A stretch of DNA of 64,000 bases from Centipeda artemidis DSM 19719 (GCF_000426665.1 NZ_AUFU01000001.1:310001-374000); one strand, 5' to 3'. Counted from the first letter of the stretch, positions 24,537-33,836 are shown. Notes: a model not told the origin generated them from the letters alone. Translations and numbers: made by a program.

Positions 24537-25824
24537 GGTCTCCCCCCTTTTCCGCACGGCGGATCGCCCGCCGGATATGATCGTTCCAAAGATATTCCTG
24601 CGCGTATGCCGCGCCGCGCAGTCCCATGAGCGGCGCATCGGTCAAAAGCACCGCGTCGGGTGCGGGCTGAGCAATATGAAAGCGCGCGACCGCATCCTCG
24701 GGCGGCACCCCCGCAGTCTCGCTGCCGCTCCCAAGGAAGATTCCCTCACGGAGCGCCGCAATCGCCGCGCGCCCCGGGGCGCTCTCGGGCGCGGCGATCT
24801 CGTCCGCAATATCCGCGGCGTATCGCTCCGCCAGGCCGCCAAAGTCCTCCATCAGCACGGTCAGACGCCCCATATCCGCCCATTCGCCGCGCAGTGCGTG
24901 AGCGATGCCCAGTGCCGCAGACGGCGGCGCCGCGATGACGGCGCGCTCGTACCAGAGATCGCCCCACATGCTCTTTGCCGCGTTGATGCGGAAGAAGATC
25001 TGCCGCTGTACCCGCTCCGCCTCGGTAAGCGCGGCGTCGATACGCGGCGCGCGCAGGGCATCGTTGATCTCCGTGAGCCAGCGGCGCGTTCCCTCGACGC
25101 CGTACGGCGGAAGCGGCGCAATGTACGGCACATCGGTCGTTTGCTCCAAATATGCCGCAAGCTCCGCGCCGAGTTCGGCGTGAACGACGATGTTCAGCTC
25201 CGCCGTGCCGAGCGTCTCGAGCTCCGCCGCCGTACATCCGCCGCCCACCGGCGCGCCGATCGTATAGCCCGACAGTTCGAGAAGCCGCATTAGCTCGCAC
25301 AGATCATTCCCCGCGCGCAGATAGGCGGGCGTCAGCCCGAGGAGGTTGACGCGTCCGGGCGTCCGCGCCGCCCTCCGGGGGGCGATCTCCTCCATACAGG
25401 CGCGCGCGGCTTTTCGGTAGCCCGCGGCGAACATGCCGCCGAGCCCGCCGCTGTCAAAGGCGGCGACGCGGGGAAAGCCCATGCCGCGCGCGATGCTCCG
25501 CACATCGTCGCCGATGAGCCCCGCCGCGCAGCTGTTTTCCACCGCGAGCAAGGCGGGCGGCGGGTCGAGATGCGGCGCAAGCGTCTCGCGGATGTACTCC
25601 TCCGCGCCGAACACGATGGCGTCATTGTCGAGCTGCGTTGAAATCATGCGCTGCGCAATCATCGGGCACTCCTGTTCGAGCGTCCGCATCGCGTAAAAAT
25701 AGCACCACATGGGGCCGTTGACGGCGATGAGCGCGTCCTGAATCCCTGCGAAAAATCCCGCGGCGCCCGCGAGCGCGCAGGAATCCGAATGCCGGCAGAC
25801 GCTTTGAAACGCGTCCTCAGGCAT
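24529..25824 (-). CDS. Nitrogenase-like component 1 beta-type subunit (NifK/BchB-related)
   Basis: A 431-aa protein of the nitrogenase component 1 superfamily. Three cysteines sit where P-cluster ligands lie in NifK-like proteins: C16 in SDSCALAGAA, C41 in VNGPMWCYFY and C99 in VENSCAAGLIGDD. The length is that of BchB/BchN-type rather than true NifK. It should pair with the neighbouring NifD-like protein and receive electrons from the NifH-like protein. ATG at 25824 overlaps the NifD-like stop by eight bases. A G7 tract near the C-terminus (24542-24548) encodes Lys-Gly-Gly-Asp. Not a dinitrogenase: no nifE, nifN or nifB is present. Substrate unknown, possibly a tetrapyrrole. Confidence 0.85.
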   Translation of the reverse strand: MPEDAFQSVCRHSDSCALAGAAGFFAGIQDALIAVNGPMWCYFYAMRTLEQECPMIAQRMISTQLDNDAIVFGAEEYIRETLAPHLDPPPALLAVENSCAAGLIGDDVRSIARGMGFPRVAAFDSGGLGGMFAAGYRKAARACMEEIAPRRAARTPGRVNLLGLTPAYLRAGNDLCELMRLLELSGYTIGAPVGGGCTAAELETLGTAELNIVVHAELGAELAAYLEQTTDVPYIAPLPPYGVEGTRRWLTEINDALRAPRIDAALTEAERVQRQIFFRINAAKSMWGDLWYERAVIAAPPSAALGIAHALRGEWADMGRLTVLMEDFGGLAERYAADIADEIAAPESAPGRAAIAALREGIFLGSGSETAGVPPEDAVARFHIAQPAPDAVLLTDAPLMGLRGAAYAQEYLWNDHIRRAIRRAEKGGDHA

Positions 25825-27115
25825 AGAGCACGCCCCCTTCCCGCCGCCGCGCCGCACAGCGCCGCATACAGTCGATGCGCAGTTCCTCCCCGCGCCGCCC
25901 CGCCACGGGCAGCATCGGGAGGAAGATTTGCCGCAGACGCGGATTCGCGAGCTCATGCGTCGTCAGCACGAAGTCCGCCGCCGCGTAAAAGGGCTCCGCG
26001 TCGCGCTCCGCAATCACGGGCGCGGAACTCGCCTCCCGCACGCGCCGCTCCATCTCCGCGCGGTCGTCCGGCAGATAGGCGTCGAGAATCACCACGCCCG
26101 TGAGCACAACGCCCAGTTCCTCGAGCAGACGGCAGAGCGGTTCCGGCTTAAAATACCGCACGGCACGCCCGACGGCGAGCACGACGCGTTTTCCCGCGAG
26201 TGCGTCCCGTCCCGCGGCAAGCACCGCGTCAAACGCCGTACGCTCCTGCGCAATCAGCTCCTCCGCCGCCTCCTCGCGTCCCGTGAGCGCACCGATACGC
26301 GCGATCCAGCGCAGCGTCTCTCCCATGCCGACGGGGTAGATGTCCCCTGCGCAGACGATGCCGAACCGCTCCGTGAGGAGACGGGCAAAGTCCCGCACCT
26401 CCCGTTCGTGCGCCGCGTCCCCTTCCCTGCCGAGCAAAACGGAGAACTCTGCGGCGGGCACGGCTTTTAGCTCGGCGAGCGAGAGATAGGAGGGGAACTG
26501 AAGGACATCCCGCACGCCGAGTGCCGCGAGCAGACGCCGCACCTCGCGGACGTATTCGCCCGACGCGCCGCCGCAGTCGCCGAGAAGGACGGCGCGCCCC
26601 TGCTTTTTTTCCGCCGACGGCTCCATAAAGTTCTCGGCAAGCAGACGCATCGTCTCCAAATAGCCGCCGAAGTATTCGCCGTCGAGAAACCCGTGCGATT
26701 TCAGCGCGATGACGGGAATCCCGTATTCCTCCGCCGCCTCCTCTGCGATGCGCTCCGCATCGTCGCCGATGACGCCCGCCACGCACGACGAGACGATGAA
26801 GATTGCCTCCGGATGCGCGTTCATGACAACGTGGTCGAGACAGCGGCGCAGCAGCTCCTCGCCGCCGAACACCGCCTCGTCCTCGGCGATCCCGCTCACA
26901 AAGAGCGGCACAGCCCCGCGCTCCTCCGCAGCACCGCGCGCCATGCTGCGGTAATGCGCCCCGGTCTCTAATGTACGCGCGATATGGGCGCACGCGCGCG
27001 GGCTGTGGAACACGACCGCCACGCCGCGCACATAGGCAAGCGCGCGCCAAACGCCCGGCATCGCGCAGCTGCAGTTCGTCCGGCGAAAGATGAGCCGCTT
27101 TGCCTCAGTTGCCAT
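25817..27115 (-). CDS. Nitrogenase-like component 1 alpha-type subunit (NifD/BchN-related)
   Basis: A 432-aa superfamily member. Conserved cysteines are C15/C17 in NCSCAMPG, C42 in HSPRACAH and C111 in [12 protein letters not shown], matching the spacing of the three cluster ligands in NifD, plus the typical [10 protein letters not shown] just before. It would form a heterodimer or heterotetramer with the next gene product and hold an iron-sulfur cluster at the interface. The ATG at 27115 gives this N-terminus; the much longer upstream frame is antisense-like noise inside the NifH-like gene. It overlaps the NifH-like stop by eleven bases. Confidence 0.85.
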   Translation of the reverse strand: MATEAKRLIFRRTNCSCAMPGVWRALAYVRGVAVVFHSPRACAHIARTLETGAHYRSMARGAAEERGAVPLFVSGIAEDEAVFGGEELLRRCLDHVVMNAHPEAIFIVSSCVAGVIGDDAERIAEEAAEEYGIPVIALKSHGFLDGEYFGGYLETMRLLAENFMEPSAEKKQGRAVLLGDCGGASGEYVREVRRLLAALGVRDVLQFPSYLSLAELKAVPAAEFSVLLGREGDAAHEREVRDFARLLTERFGIVCAGDIYPVGMGETLRWIARIGALTGREEAAEELIAQERTAFDAVLAAGRDALAGKRVVLAVGRAVRYFKPEPLCRLLEELGVVLTGVVILDAYLPDDRAEMERRVREASSAPVIAERDAEPFYAAADFVLTTHELANPRLRQIFLPMLPVAGRRGEELRIDCMRRCAARRREGGVLYA

Positions 27116-27914
27116 AGGACTCCACCAATGCCTCCAGCTCCTCAAACTCCATCGACTGCGGGACGGAGAGCCGGTCGTTCGTCTCAATCGCGCGCGCAAG
27201 CCTGCGGTAGACCTCCGCCTGCGCATCCTCGGGCGCGTGCTCGATGACCGTCTTGCGCCGAATCTCCGCCGCGTGGACGATCTGCGCGCGCGGTACGAAC
27301 GCGATGAGACGCGTATTGAGACGCGCGGCAAATGCCGTGAGCAGTTCCTCCTCGCGCGCGACGTTGCGGCTGTTGCCGATGATGCCGCCGAGCCGGACGC
27401 TGCCGCGCGCGGCGAAGCGCGCGACGCCCTTTGCGATGTTGTTCGCCGCATAGAGACTCATCAGCTCGCCTGAGGAGACAATGTAGATCTCCGTCGCATA
27501 TCCCTCGCGAATCGGTACGGCGAACCCGCCGCAGACCACGTCGCCGAGGACGTCATAGAGCACGATGTCCTCGTCCTCGATGGCATGCAGCGCCTTCAGC
27601 CGCTCCAGCGCGACGATGATGCCGCGCCCCGCACAGCCGACGCCGGGGTCGGGACCGCCCGCCTCGATGCATTTGATGTCGTGCCAGCCCGTGTGAACGA
27701 TGTCCGAGAGCTGCGCCGTGCCCTTTTTCTCGCGTTCGATATCGAGCACTGTCTCTTTGCAGATGCGACCGAGCAGCAGGCGCGTGGAATCGTTCTTCGG
27801 GTCGCATCCGATCTGACAGACGTGCCGCCCCATCTCCGCAAACGCCGCCGAGACGTTCGACGCGGTCGTCGATTTTCCGATGCCGCCCTTGCCGTAAAAC
27901 GCGATTTTCTTCAT
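27105..27914 (-). CDS. NifH/BchL/CfbC-type ATP-dependent reductase
   Basis: A 269-aa iron protein. The P-loop GKGGIGKST (residues 8-16), switch region CDPKNDSTR and both cluster cysteines are present: C94 in [12 protein letters not shown] and C128 in [10 protein letters not shown]. These residues hold a [4Fe-4S] cluster between two subunits, so the protein should be a functional ATP-driven electron donor to the NifD/NifK-like pair downstream. Similar proteins act in chlorophyll (BchL), F430 (CfbC) and methylthio-alkane (MarH) systems. It overlaps the BtuD-like ATPase by four bases (ATGA), placing a redox enzyme inside a transport operon. Confidence 0.92.
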   Translation of the reverse strand: MKKIAFYGKGGIGKSTTASNVSAAFAEMGRHVCQIGCDPKNDSTRLLLGRICKETVLDIEREKKGTAQLSDIVHTGWHDIKCIEAGGPDPGVGCAGRGIIVALERLKALHAIEDEDIVLYDVLGDVVCGGFAVPIREGYATEIYIVSSGELMSLYAANNIAKGVARFAARGSVRLGGIIGNSRNVAREEELLTAFAARLNTRLIAFVPRAQIVHAAEIRRKTVIEHAPEDAQAEVYRRLARAIETNDRLSVPQSMEFEELEALVESYGN

Positions 27915-28747
27915 GCCGTCGCTCCTTTGTCCTCGGATACCGCAAGCAGCGGTGAGAGCGTGCGCCGCTCCGACTCCGTAAACACCTCGATATGCCCCGT
28001 CCGCGCGTTCTCCGCGACGCGCACGGGCGTGCCGTACGCGAGGGAGAGGGTCTCCTCGCGCATGACCGCCTCCGGCGCGCCGTCCGCCACGATGCCGTCC
28101 GCCCCGATGAGCAGAAGCCGCGAGCAGAACCGTGCGGCGAGGGACAGCTCATGCACGACGAGCATCGCGGTGCGCCCGGCGGCGCAGAGTTCACTGCACA
28201 GGCGAAAAATCTCTTCCTGATAGATGAAATCAAGCCCCGTCGCCGGTTCGTCGAGCAGGAGGAGCGGCGCTTGCTGTGCAAGGATCTTTGCGAGCAGGAC
28301 GCGCTGACGCTGACCGCCCGAGACCTCCTGCACCGCCTTGTCACGGATGTCCCAGACGCCCGTGTACTCCATCGCGGCGCGGACGATTTCCTCGTCCTCC
28401 GGCCCCTCCTGCTCGTAGAATTTCAGATAGGGATAGCGCCCCGCCATCACGATGTCGTGCGCCGTGTAGCCGAAGGAGATGGCAACCTGCTGTTGGAGGT
28501 AGGAGACGAGGCGCGCGCAGTCCTTCTCCCCGTACCTATCGACGGGGCGCCCGTAGAGGAGCGCCTCACCCGCATGGGGCGCGAGCAGCCCGCGCATCGT
28601 CTTGAGGAGGGTACTTTTGCCCGCACCGTTCGAACCGATGATGCCGACGAGTTCGCCGCGCCCGACGGTGAAATTCATATGGTGCAGAATCGTATGATGC
28701 CGTGCATAGCCGACGGACAAATCGCGCGCCTCAAGAACAGCGTTCAT
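27911..28747 (-). CDS. BtuD/FecE-type ABC transporter ATPase
   Basis: A 278-aa ATPase with Walker [10 protein letters not shown], signature VSGGQRQRV, Walker [14 protein letters not shown] and an H-loop VVHELS. It belongs to the cobalamin/haem/siderophore importer class and should energise the permease at 23502-24536. ATG has AAGGAGG nearby. A 93-base gap with no clear promoter separates it from the ChlD-like gene. Its stop is fused to the NifH-like start. Confidence 0.92.
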   Translation of the reverse strand: MNAVLEARDLSVGYARHHTILHHMNFTVGRGELVGIIGSNGAGKSTLLKTMRGLLAPHAGEALLYGRPVDRYGEKDCARLVSYLQQQVAISFGYTAHDIVMAGRYPYLKFYEQEGPEDEEIVRAAMEYTGVWDIRDKAVQEVSGGQRQRVLLAKILAQQAPLLLLDEPATGLDFIYQEEIFRLCSELCAAGRTAMLVVHELSLAARFCSRLLLIGADGIVADGAPEAVMREETLSLAYGTPVRVAENARTGHIEVFTESERRTLSPLLAVSEDKGATA

Positions 28748-28840
28748 AAAAGACCTCCTTTCAAGAGCAATAATGTATTCGGTATCGATTGCCGTAAGGC
28801 ATAACCTACGTCGACGAAGCGTTTGCCAAAAATGACGACG

Positions 28841-30772
28841 CTAGGCGCCAAAATCCCGCGTCACGCCTTTGACAAGATGTAAAATTCTCTGTACCGACAA
28901 CTCTTCGATCGTATAACACGGCGCGTGCATCCGCGCCGCAATCTGCGCCGCGAGGTGCAGGCGCACAAGGTCCTGCTCGGTATCGAGAACGAGAGCGCGG
29001 ACGCCCGTATTCCCGATGGTCTCCGCCGCCGTGAGCGCCGCCTGCGCGGGGTCTTCTCCCTCCGGTGCGGCAGTCGCCCGCCCGTCCGTGAGGAGCACCA
29101 GCAGCGTCTCCGCGAGTTCCCCGCGCCGCGCCGCCCCCGCGAGATGCAGGAGCGCTTCGGACAGACCTGCCGCGAGCGGCGTGCGCCCTCCCGTCGGCAG
29201 TTCCCGCAGCAACCGCTGTGCCAGCTCCACGCTGCGCGTCAGCGGCAGCAGTGTCTCGGCACGATCGCGGCGAAACGCGACGAGACCCACGCGGTCACGG
29301 CGCACATACGCCTCTCGCAGGAGGGCGAGCATCGCCCCCTTCACCGCGCGCATCCGCGCGCGCGCCGCCATCGACCCGCTCGCATCCACGACAAAGAGGA
29401 TATTCGCACCGCGTTTTCGCTCGCGCACCGCACGCCGCAGATCGCTCCGCGCGATGACGATGCGCCGCCCGTCCGCCGCACTGCGGCGCAGGCGCTGATA
29501 GGGCGCGGCGGCGCGCAGTGTCGCGGCAAGGGCAATATCATGCTCCCGTTCGCGCGCGGCGGCATCACGCACCATGCGCCCGCCCGCCGTGCTCGCCGCC
29601 GTCAGGCGCTTGCCGCTGCCCGCTCCCACGGCGCGCCGCTCCCGCGTAAAATCCAGCAGCGGCATCGTCATCTGTGCGAGCGCGTCGAATATCGCGTCCG
29701 TACCGCCCCCGACAGGATTCTGCGGCGGCTCCGCGTCACCCAAATCGCCGCCGTCCTCGTCCGCGCTTTCCTCCGTGCGCTCCTCGGTCGGGGATTCGTC
29801 GGCACGGGAATCATCCCCTGCGGCATCTCCCACCTCGGGATGATCTCCCTGCGATGCATCCTGCCCCTGCTCTTCCTGCGCCGTATCGTCCGCATCCTGC
29901 GTGTCGCCGTCCGCACCGTCCCCCTCATTTTCCTCCGCACTCTGCGGGGGCGCGGGCATCTCGGGCGGCGCGCTCATGCGGTGCGGCAGGACGTAGAGCG
30001 CCGCCTCCTCCATATCGGAGGGCAGGAGATAGGCGCGTCCCGCGAGGGCGGCAATCGCGCGTGCCGTCTCCGTGAGAAACAGCTCCGCGCGGTTGCCCGC
30101 ACAGCGCGCCCGCACGACGAACTCCGCCGCAAGCGTGCGCATCGCGGAGGAGACGGCAACATCCGCAAGACGCTCCCGCGCCGCCGCAATAGACGCGCCA
30201 AGTTCCTCCTCCGCCGCACAATAGTCTGCGGCAAATGACTCGGGCGCACGGCTGTAGGCACAGGCACGGCGGACAACGGCACGCCGCTCCACCGCATCGT
30301 CCGCCCCCGAGAGCGAGACGAACATGCCGAATCCGTCGAGCACGGCGGCGGGCAGTGTGCCCTCAGCGGGATTCATCGTCCCGACGAGAATGACGGAGGA
30401 GTCCTCCGCCGCCGCGGCAAGCGCCGCGTGGAGGAAGGGGCGCGGCAATAGATTTGCCTCGTCGAGGAGGAGCAGACCGCCCGCCGCGCGCCGGAGAATG
30501 CCCGGCTGTGCCGTGCGTACGCCGTCCGCGAGCAGGCGCTCGATGTCCGTGCCGCCGAATACCATATCGTCGGTTGCACCGAGCGGGAGCTGCGTGAGTT
30601 TCCCCACCTGCGGGAGCGCGCCCGCCGCGCGTACGAGGAGCGTCTTTGCCGTTCCCTGCGCGCCCGAGAGGAGAAGCCCTCCCGCGCGCGGATTGACGAG
30701 GGCGATCAGGAGCGCACGCTTTGCCGCCGTCTGTCCGACAATCGCGGACAGGGGATAAACAGTATTTTTCAT
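28841..30772 (-). CDS. ChlD/BchD-like chelatase subunit (AAA+ plus VWA domain)
   Basis: A 643-aa protein. The N-terminal AAA+ domain has Walker A GAQGTAKT (37-44) and LLLLDEANLL. A long acidic linker rich in Asp, Glu and Gln occupies about 276-350. The C-terminal von Willebrand A domain has an intact MIDAS motif VVDASGSM (near 460). This is the layout of magnesium- and cobalt-chelatase D subunits, which with the I subunit act as an ATP motor on a CobN/BchH-type large subunit. The ATG at 30772 overlaps the stop of an 18-codon mini-frame. The longer upstream frame lies in chlI and is rejected. Unlike many ChlD proteins the Walker A looks functional. Confidence 0.9.
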   Translation of the reverse strand: MKNTVYPLSAIVGQTAAKRALLIALVNPRAGGLLLSGAQGTAKTLLVRAAGALPQVGKLTQLPLGATDDMVFGGTDIERLLADGVRTAQPGILRRAAGGLLLLDEANLLPRPFLHAALAAAAEDSSVILVGTMNPAEGTLPAAVLDGFGMFVSLSGADDAVERRAVVRRACAYSRAPESFAADYCAAEEELGASIAAARERLADVAVSSAMRTLAAEFVVRARCAGNRAELFLTETARAIAALAGRAYLLPSDMEEAALYVLPHRMSAPPEMPAPPQSAEENEGDGADGDTQDADDTAQEEQGQDASQGDHPEVGDAAGDDSRADESPTEERTEESADEDGGDLGDAEPPQNPVGGGTDAIFDALAQMTMPLLDFTRERRAVGAGSGKRLTAASTAGGRMVRDAAAREREHDIALAATLRAAAPYQRLRRSAADGRRIVIARSDLRRAVRERKRGANILFVVDASGSMAARARMRAVKGAMLALLREAYVRRDRVGLVAFRRDRAETLLPLTRSVELAQRLLRELPTGGRTPLAAGLSEALLHLAGAARRGELAETLLVLLTDGRATAAPEGEDPAQAALTAAETIGNTGVRALVLDTEQDLVRLHLAAQIAARMHAPCYTIEELSVQRILHLVKGVTRDFGA

Positions 30773-30825
30773 AGCGTATCGAGCCGCGACATGCCGCACG
30801 GCAGAGCGCGCAAAAGTATCCTCAT
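30769..30825 (-). CDS. Possible 18-codon coupling mini-ORF between the ChlI- and ChlD-like genes
   Basis: The frame M-R-I-L-L-R-A-L-P-C-G-M-S-R-L-D-T-L begins with an ATG overlapping the chlI-like stop (ATGA) and ends with a TGA overlapping the chlD-like ATG (ATGA). It fills the whole 45-base gap between the two genes. The chlD-like start has no good ribosome-binding site, so ribosomes may be handed over through this frame. Expression is not shown. Confidence 0.35.
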   Translation of the reverse strand: MRILLRALPCGMSRLDTL

Positions 30826-31841
30826 GCGAGAATCTCCCCCACGCGCGCCCAGTCGACGACCGTCTCCTCAAAGGGACGGCGGCGCACGCGGTGGGCAAGA
30901 GCGAGATGCGCCGCCGCGCGCAGGTCGTCCGCCGCGATGGCGTCGCGTCCTTCGTAAGCGGCATGGGCGAGCGCCGTCTTGATGAGCACAATGTCGCTGC
31001 GGTGACCGTCAACGCCGAGTTCGAGTGAGATCCGCGCCGCCTTGTCGATGCTCTCATCATCCGGAACGAGCGATGCAAGCCGCTCCTGCGCGCGGGCGAT
31101 GTGCGCGGCAAGCGCCGCCTGCTCCCCCGCATACGCCTCCGCGAACGCCGCAGGTTCGCGCTCGTAGGCAAGGCGGCGGCGCACAACCTCGGCGCGCTGC
31201 GCGGCGTCGCGTTCGCCGCGAATCTCCACGGACAGCGCGAATCGGTCGAGCAGCTGCGGGCGCAGCTCGCCCTCCTCGGGATTCATCGTCCCGACGAGCA
31301 CGAACCGCGCGGGATGCGCGTAGGAGATGCCCTCGCGCTCCACGGTATTGACGCCCATCGCCGCCGCGTCGAGGAGGATGTCGACGATGTGATCCTCGAG
31401 CAGGTTCACCTCGTCCACATAGAGGATGTTGCGGTTCGCTGCGGCGAGAATGCCCGGCTCGAACTTTTTCTTCCCCTCGAGAATCGCCGCCTCAATGTCC
31501 AGCGTCCCCGCGACGCGATCCTCCGTCGCGTTCACAGGCAGCTCCACGACGCGCATGGGGTGCGTCTCTTCGGCGAGCTGTTCCCCCGCCGCGACTTTTT
31601 CCATGCAGTCGGCACAAAGCGTTTCGCCCGTCGGCGCACATCGATAGCGACAGCCGCGCACGGTATGCAGCGGCGGCAGCAGCGCCGCGAGCGAGCGCAC
31701 CGCCGTTGACTTCGCCGTGCCTTTCTCCCCACGCAGCAGCACACCGCCGAGCGTCGGATCGATAACGTTCAAAATGAGCGCAAGTTTCATCTCGTCCTGC
31801 CCGACAATGGCTGCAAAGGGATATGTATACTCCTGTTTCAT
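30822..31841 (-). CDS. ChlI/BchI-like chelatase AAA+ ATPase
   Basis: A 339-aa AAA+ motor. Walker A GEKGTAKST lies near residue 38; Walker B is ILYVDEVNLLEDH; sensor region VGTMNPEEGELRPQLLDRF. Four cysteines (64, 68, 76, 79: CRYRC...CADC) form a zinc-ribbon-like insert seen in several ChlI relatives. It should form a hexameric ring with the ChlD-like subunit to drive metal insertion or removal by the CobN-like subunit. The ATG at 31841 is preferred over a TTG one codon earlier. It starts 21 bases after the receptor gene. Confidence 0.92.
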   Translation of the reverse strand: MKQEYTYPFAAIVGQDEMKLALILNVIDPTLGGVLLRGEKGTAKSTAVRSLAALLPPLHTVRGCRYRCAPTGETLCADCMEKVAAGEQLAEETHPMRVVELPVNATEDRVAGTLDIEAAILEGKKKFEPGILAAANRNILYVDEVNLLEDHIVDILLDAAAMGVNTVEREGISYAHPARFVLVGTMNPEEGELRPQLLDRFALSVEIRGERDAAQRAEVVRRRLAYEREPAAFAEAYAGEQAALAAHIARAQERLASLVPDDESIDKAARISLELGVDGHRSDIVLIKTALAHAAYEGRDAIAADDLRAAAHLALAHRVRRRPFEETVVDWARVGEILA

Positions 31842-31862
31842 CAAAAACCTCAGTCGAATATG

Positions 31863-33752
31863 TTAGAACTCGTAGGTCAGTCCCGCTTGGAAGAAACGTC
31901 CCTGACCGGGATAATACTTGCTGTTATACACCGGGTACTGCGCGTTCGTAAGGTTCAGCAGCTTCACATAAGCGCTCGTATGCGCATCGATCGCATAATC
32001 GACATTCAAATCGACGATCGTATAACTCTTCTGTCCAAATACCGTGCGGTCGAGCCCTGCTCCCATCGTTGCATTCAGATTGGCCGTCCATGCGCCCGCA
32101 CCATAGCGAATGCCGATGCGGTAGCCGTTCGGCCGCGCGTTCGTATTCTCCCAAACGAGCCCCTGCCCCGTTCCTTTGTCACGCTCCGTACGAATGTAGG
32201 AGTAGCCGAGATCGTAGCTCCACTCCTTACTCAGTTCTTGCCGGTAGGTCAGTTCCAGCCCCCGCTTCTTCTCCAAGTCGATATTCGTCGCATAGTAGTC
32301 GGAGAAATTCGGCGTCGTCCAACGAATCGCATCGTGGATTTTGCTTTGGAACACACTCAGCTCAAGGGACTTCTTCGCATCAAAAGCATGGCGCACGCCG
32401 ATCGTCTCCGTATGTCCGCTCTCGGGCTTCAGATTGCGGTTGCCGTACATGCCGCCCCATGGGCTGACGCTGTGGTAAAAGAGATCGTCCGCCTGCGGCG
32501 CGGCGAACACCCTGCCCCACGATGCGTAGAGCTGCGTCTTGTCGCTGGCCGCATAGTTCACGGCGAGCTTCGGCGTATAATGTGTGCCAAACGTACTGTG
32601 ATGATCCATCCGCACGCCCGGGATCAGCGACCATTTCCCATGTTCAAACGTATCCTGCACATAGAGCGCCGTATTTGTCAGCCGCTCCCCATCGTAGCCA
32701 TTCGCAAGGTTCGTCGAGCTGCTGCGGTGCCATTCCGCCCCTGCAACAAGGCGATGGTTCTTCCCGAGCTGCCACCCGTTCTGATAGTCGACACCCGTGA
32801 GGCGGGATTGGAACGCCCCGCTGAACTTCATGGATTTATAGTTGTCAAAGACACGCAGAACGCCCGGCGTCGTCGTATTTTCCTTAAAATTGTACGAAGC
32901 GCTCCAGTCGTTATAAAGCCGGTCCACATGGTCGGTGTTCCCAAATTGCAGGTTATGGCTGTTTCCGTCAAGCCTATGATGCACAACCGAAAGAGTCAGC
33001 GAATCGCCCGCGCCGAGTTTCTTATCGACACGCAGGCTCAGTTCGTTGTTGCGGTAGTCGCTTTTCGGCATTTTCCGCGTCTCACCGTCCGATTTATAAC
33101 GCATATAGCCGCGTCGGTCGATGCCGCCCGCAATACTCCAGCTCCAGTCCCCCGCGCTGCCCTCGTGCATGACGCGGTACTCCTGCGTGCTCCACGCCCC
33201 CGCAGCCACATCGATTGTCGTACGATTCTCCTTACCGCGCTTCGTGATGATGTTGATCACGCCGCCCGCCGCATCACTGCCGTAGAGTGCCGATCCACCG
33301 CCCTTCACGATCTCAATACGCTCAATCATCGACATGGGCGGCACTTCCTTCAGTGACGCGCCCGCTCTGCCGCTCCCCGTTCCCTGATCACTGTTGATGC
33401 GTCGGCCGTCAACGAGCACGAGGACTCGATCATCGCCGTTCAGTCGTACCATGTCCTGCATACCTGACTGCATGACGACGACACCGTTTACATGAGAGAT
33501 CGCCTCCGCAGCGTTGCGGTAGTGATTCTCCGCGATCTCCTCGGCGGTCACAACCGCGACGTTCGCCGCCGTCTGAGAAACCTGAGTGGGCACGCGCTCC
33601 GCCGTCACAACGACATCCGGCAGTGTATATGTATCACGATCTTGCACCTCATTTGCATACACATCGTTAGTACAATACCCCCCCGTCAGCAGTGCAACCG
33701 CAACAGCAGCCGAGAGTTTTCGATGTGCATTCTTTGTGTTCCATGCGTTCAT
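31863..33752 (-). CDS. TonB-dependent outer-membrane receptor (BtuB-like, upstream copy)
   Basis: A 629-aa receptor. The signal peptide (KLSAAVAVALLTGGYC... VYA) precedes TonB-box region YTLPDVVVTAERVPT, plug motifs DMVRLNGDDRVLVLVDGRR and GGGSALYGSDAAGGVINIIT, and a barrel with LYVQDTFEHGKWSLIPGVR, GRVFAAPQADDLFY and terminal GLTYEF. Size and layout are closest to the small BtuB-like receptors. It differs clearly from the three tandem receptors at the end of the island. ATG has AGGAGGAACTGAA. Placed directly after the binding-protein genes, it is the best candidate for the corrinoid or tetrapyrrole receptor of this operon. A G7 tract lies in the signal peptide. Confidence 0.92.
   Translation of the reverse strand: MNAWNTKNAHRKLSAAVAVALLTGGYCTNDVYANEVQDRDTYTLPDVVVTAERVPTQVSQTAANVAVVTAEEIAENHYRNAAEAISHVNGVVVMQSGMQDMVRLNGDDRVLVLVDGRRINSDQGTGSGRAGASLKEVPPMSMIERIEIVKGGGSALYGSDAAGGVINIITKRGKENRTTIDVAAGAWSTQEYRVMHEGSAGDWSWSIAGGIDRRGYMRYKSDGETRKMPKSDYRNNELSLRVDKKLGAGDSLTLSVVHHRLDGNSHNLQFGNTDHVDRLYNDWSASYNFKENTTTPGVLRVFDNYKSMKFSGAFQSRLTGVDYQNGWQLGKNHRLVAGAEWHRSSSTNLANGYDGERLTNTALYVQDTFEHGKWSLIPGVRMDHHSTFGTHYTPKLAVNYAASDKTQLYASWGRVFAAPQADDLFYHSVSPWGGMYGNRNLKPESGHTETIGVRHAFDAKKSLELSVFQSKIHDAIRWTTPNFSDYYATNIDLEKKRGLELTYRQELSKEWSYDLGYSYIRTERDKGTGQGLVWENTNARPNGYRIGIRYGAGAWTANLNATMGAGLDRTVFGQKSYTIVDLNVDYAIDAHTSAYVKLLNLTNAQYPVYNSKYYPGQGRFFQAGLTYEF
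33678..33684 (-). repeat. G7 homopolymer in signal peptide of the BtuB-like receptor
   Basis: Seven Gs on the coding strand encode the Gly-Gly of LLTGGYC inside the signal peptide. Confidence 0.75.
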
Positions 33753-33763
33753 TTCAGTTCCTC

Positions 33764-33793
33764 CTATATGTTTGAAAGCGGGATATATATCAT
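33764..33793 (-). CDS. Possible 9-codon leader frame before the BtuB-like receptor
   Basis: ATG at 33793 lies five bases after GAGGAGG. The frame reads M-I-Y-I-P-L-S-N-I and stops at a TAG that touches the ribosome-binding site of the receptor. It could couple or attenuate translation. Too short to be certain. Confidence 0.25.
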   Translation of the reverse strand: MIYIPLSNI

Positions 33794-33836
33794 CGCGTCC
33801 TCCTCATACAGGAACGGACGCGCATGATCCGACTGT

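Noticed and set aside
24529-27914. True molybdenum nitrogenase
   Set aside because: Subunits are only about 430 aa, with no nifE, nifN, nifB or nitrogenase-specific cofactor motifs, and the context is tetrapyrrole transport.
28925-30238. 437-codon plus-strand open frame
   Set aside because: Opposite the ChlD-like gene with intact AAA+ and VWA motifs; the product is Arg/His-rich without recognisable features.
31860-33356. 498-codon plus-strand open frame
   Set aside because: Antisense to a TonB receptor with signal peptide, plug and terminal aromatic residue.
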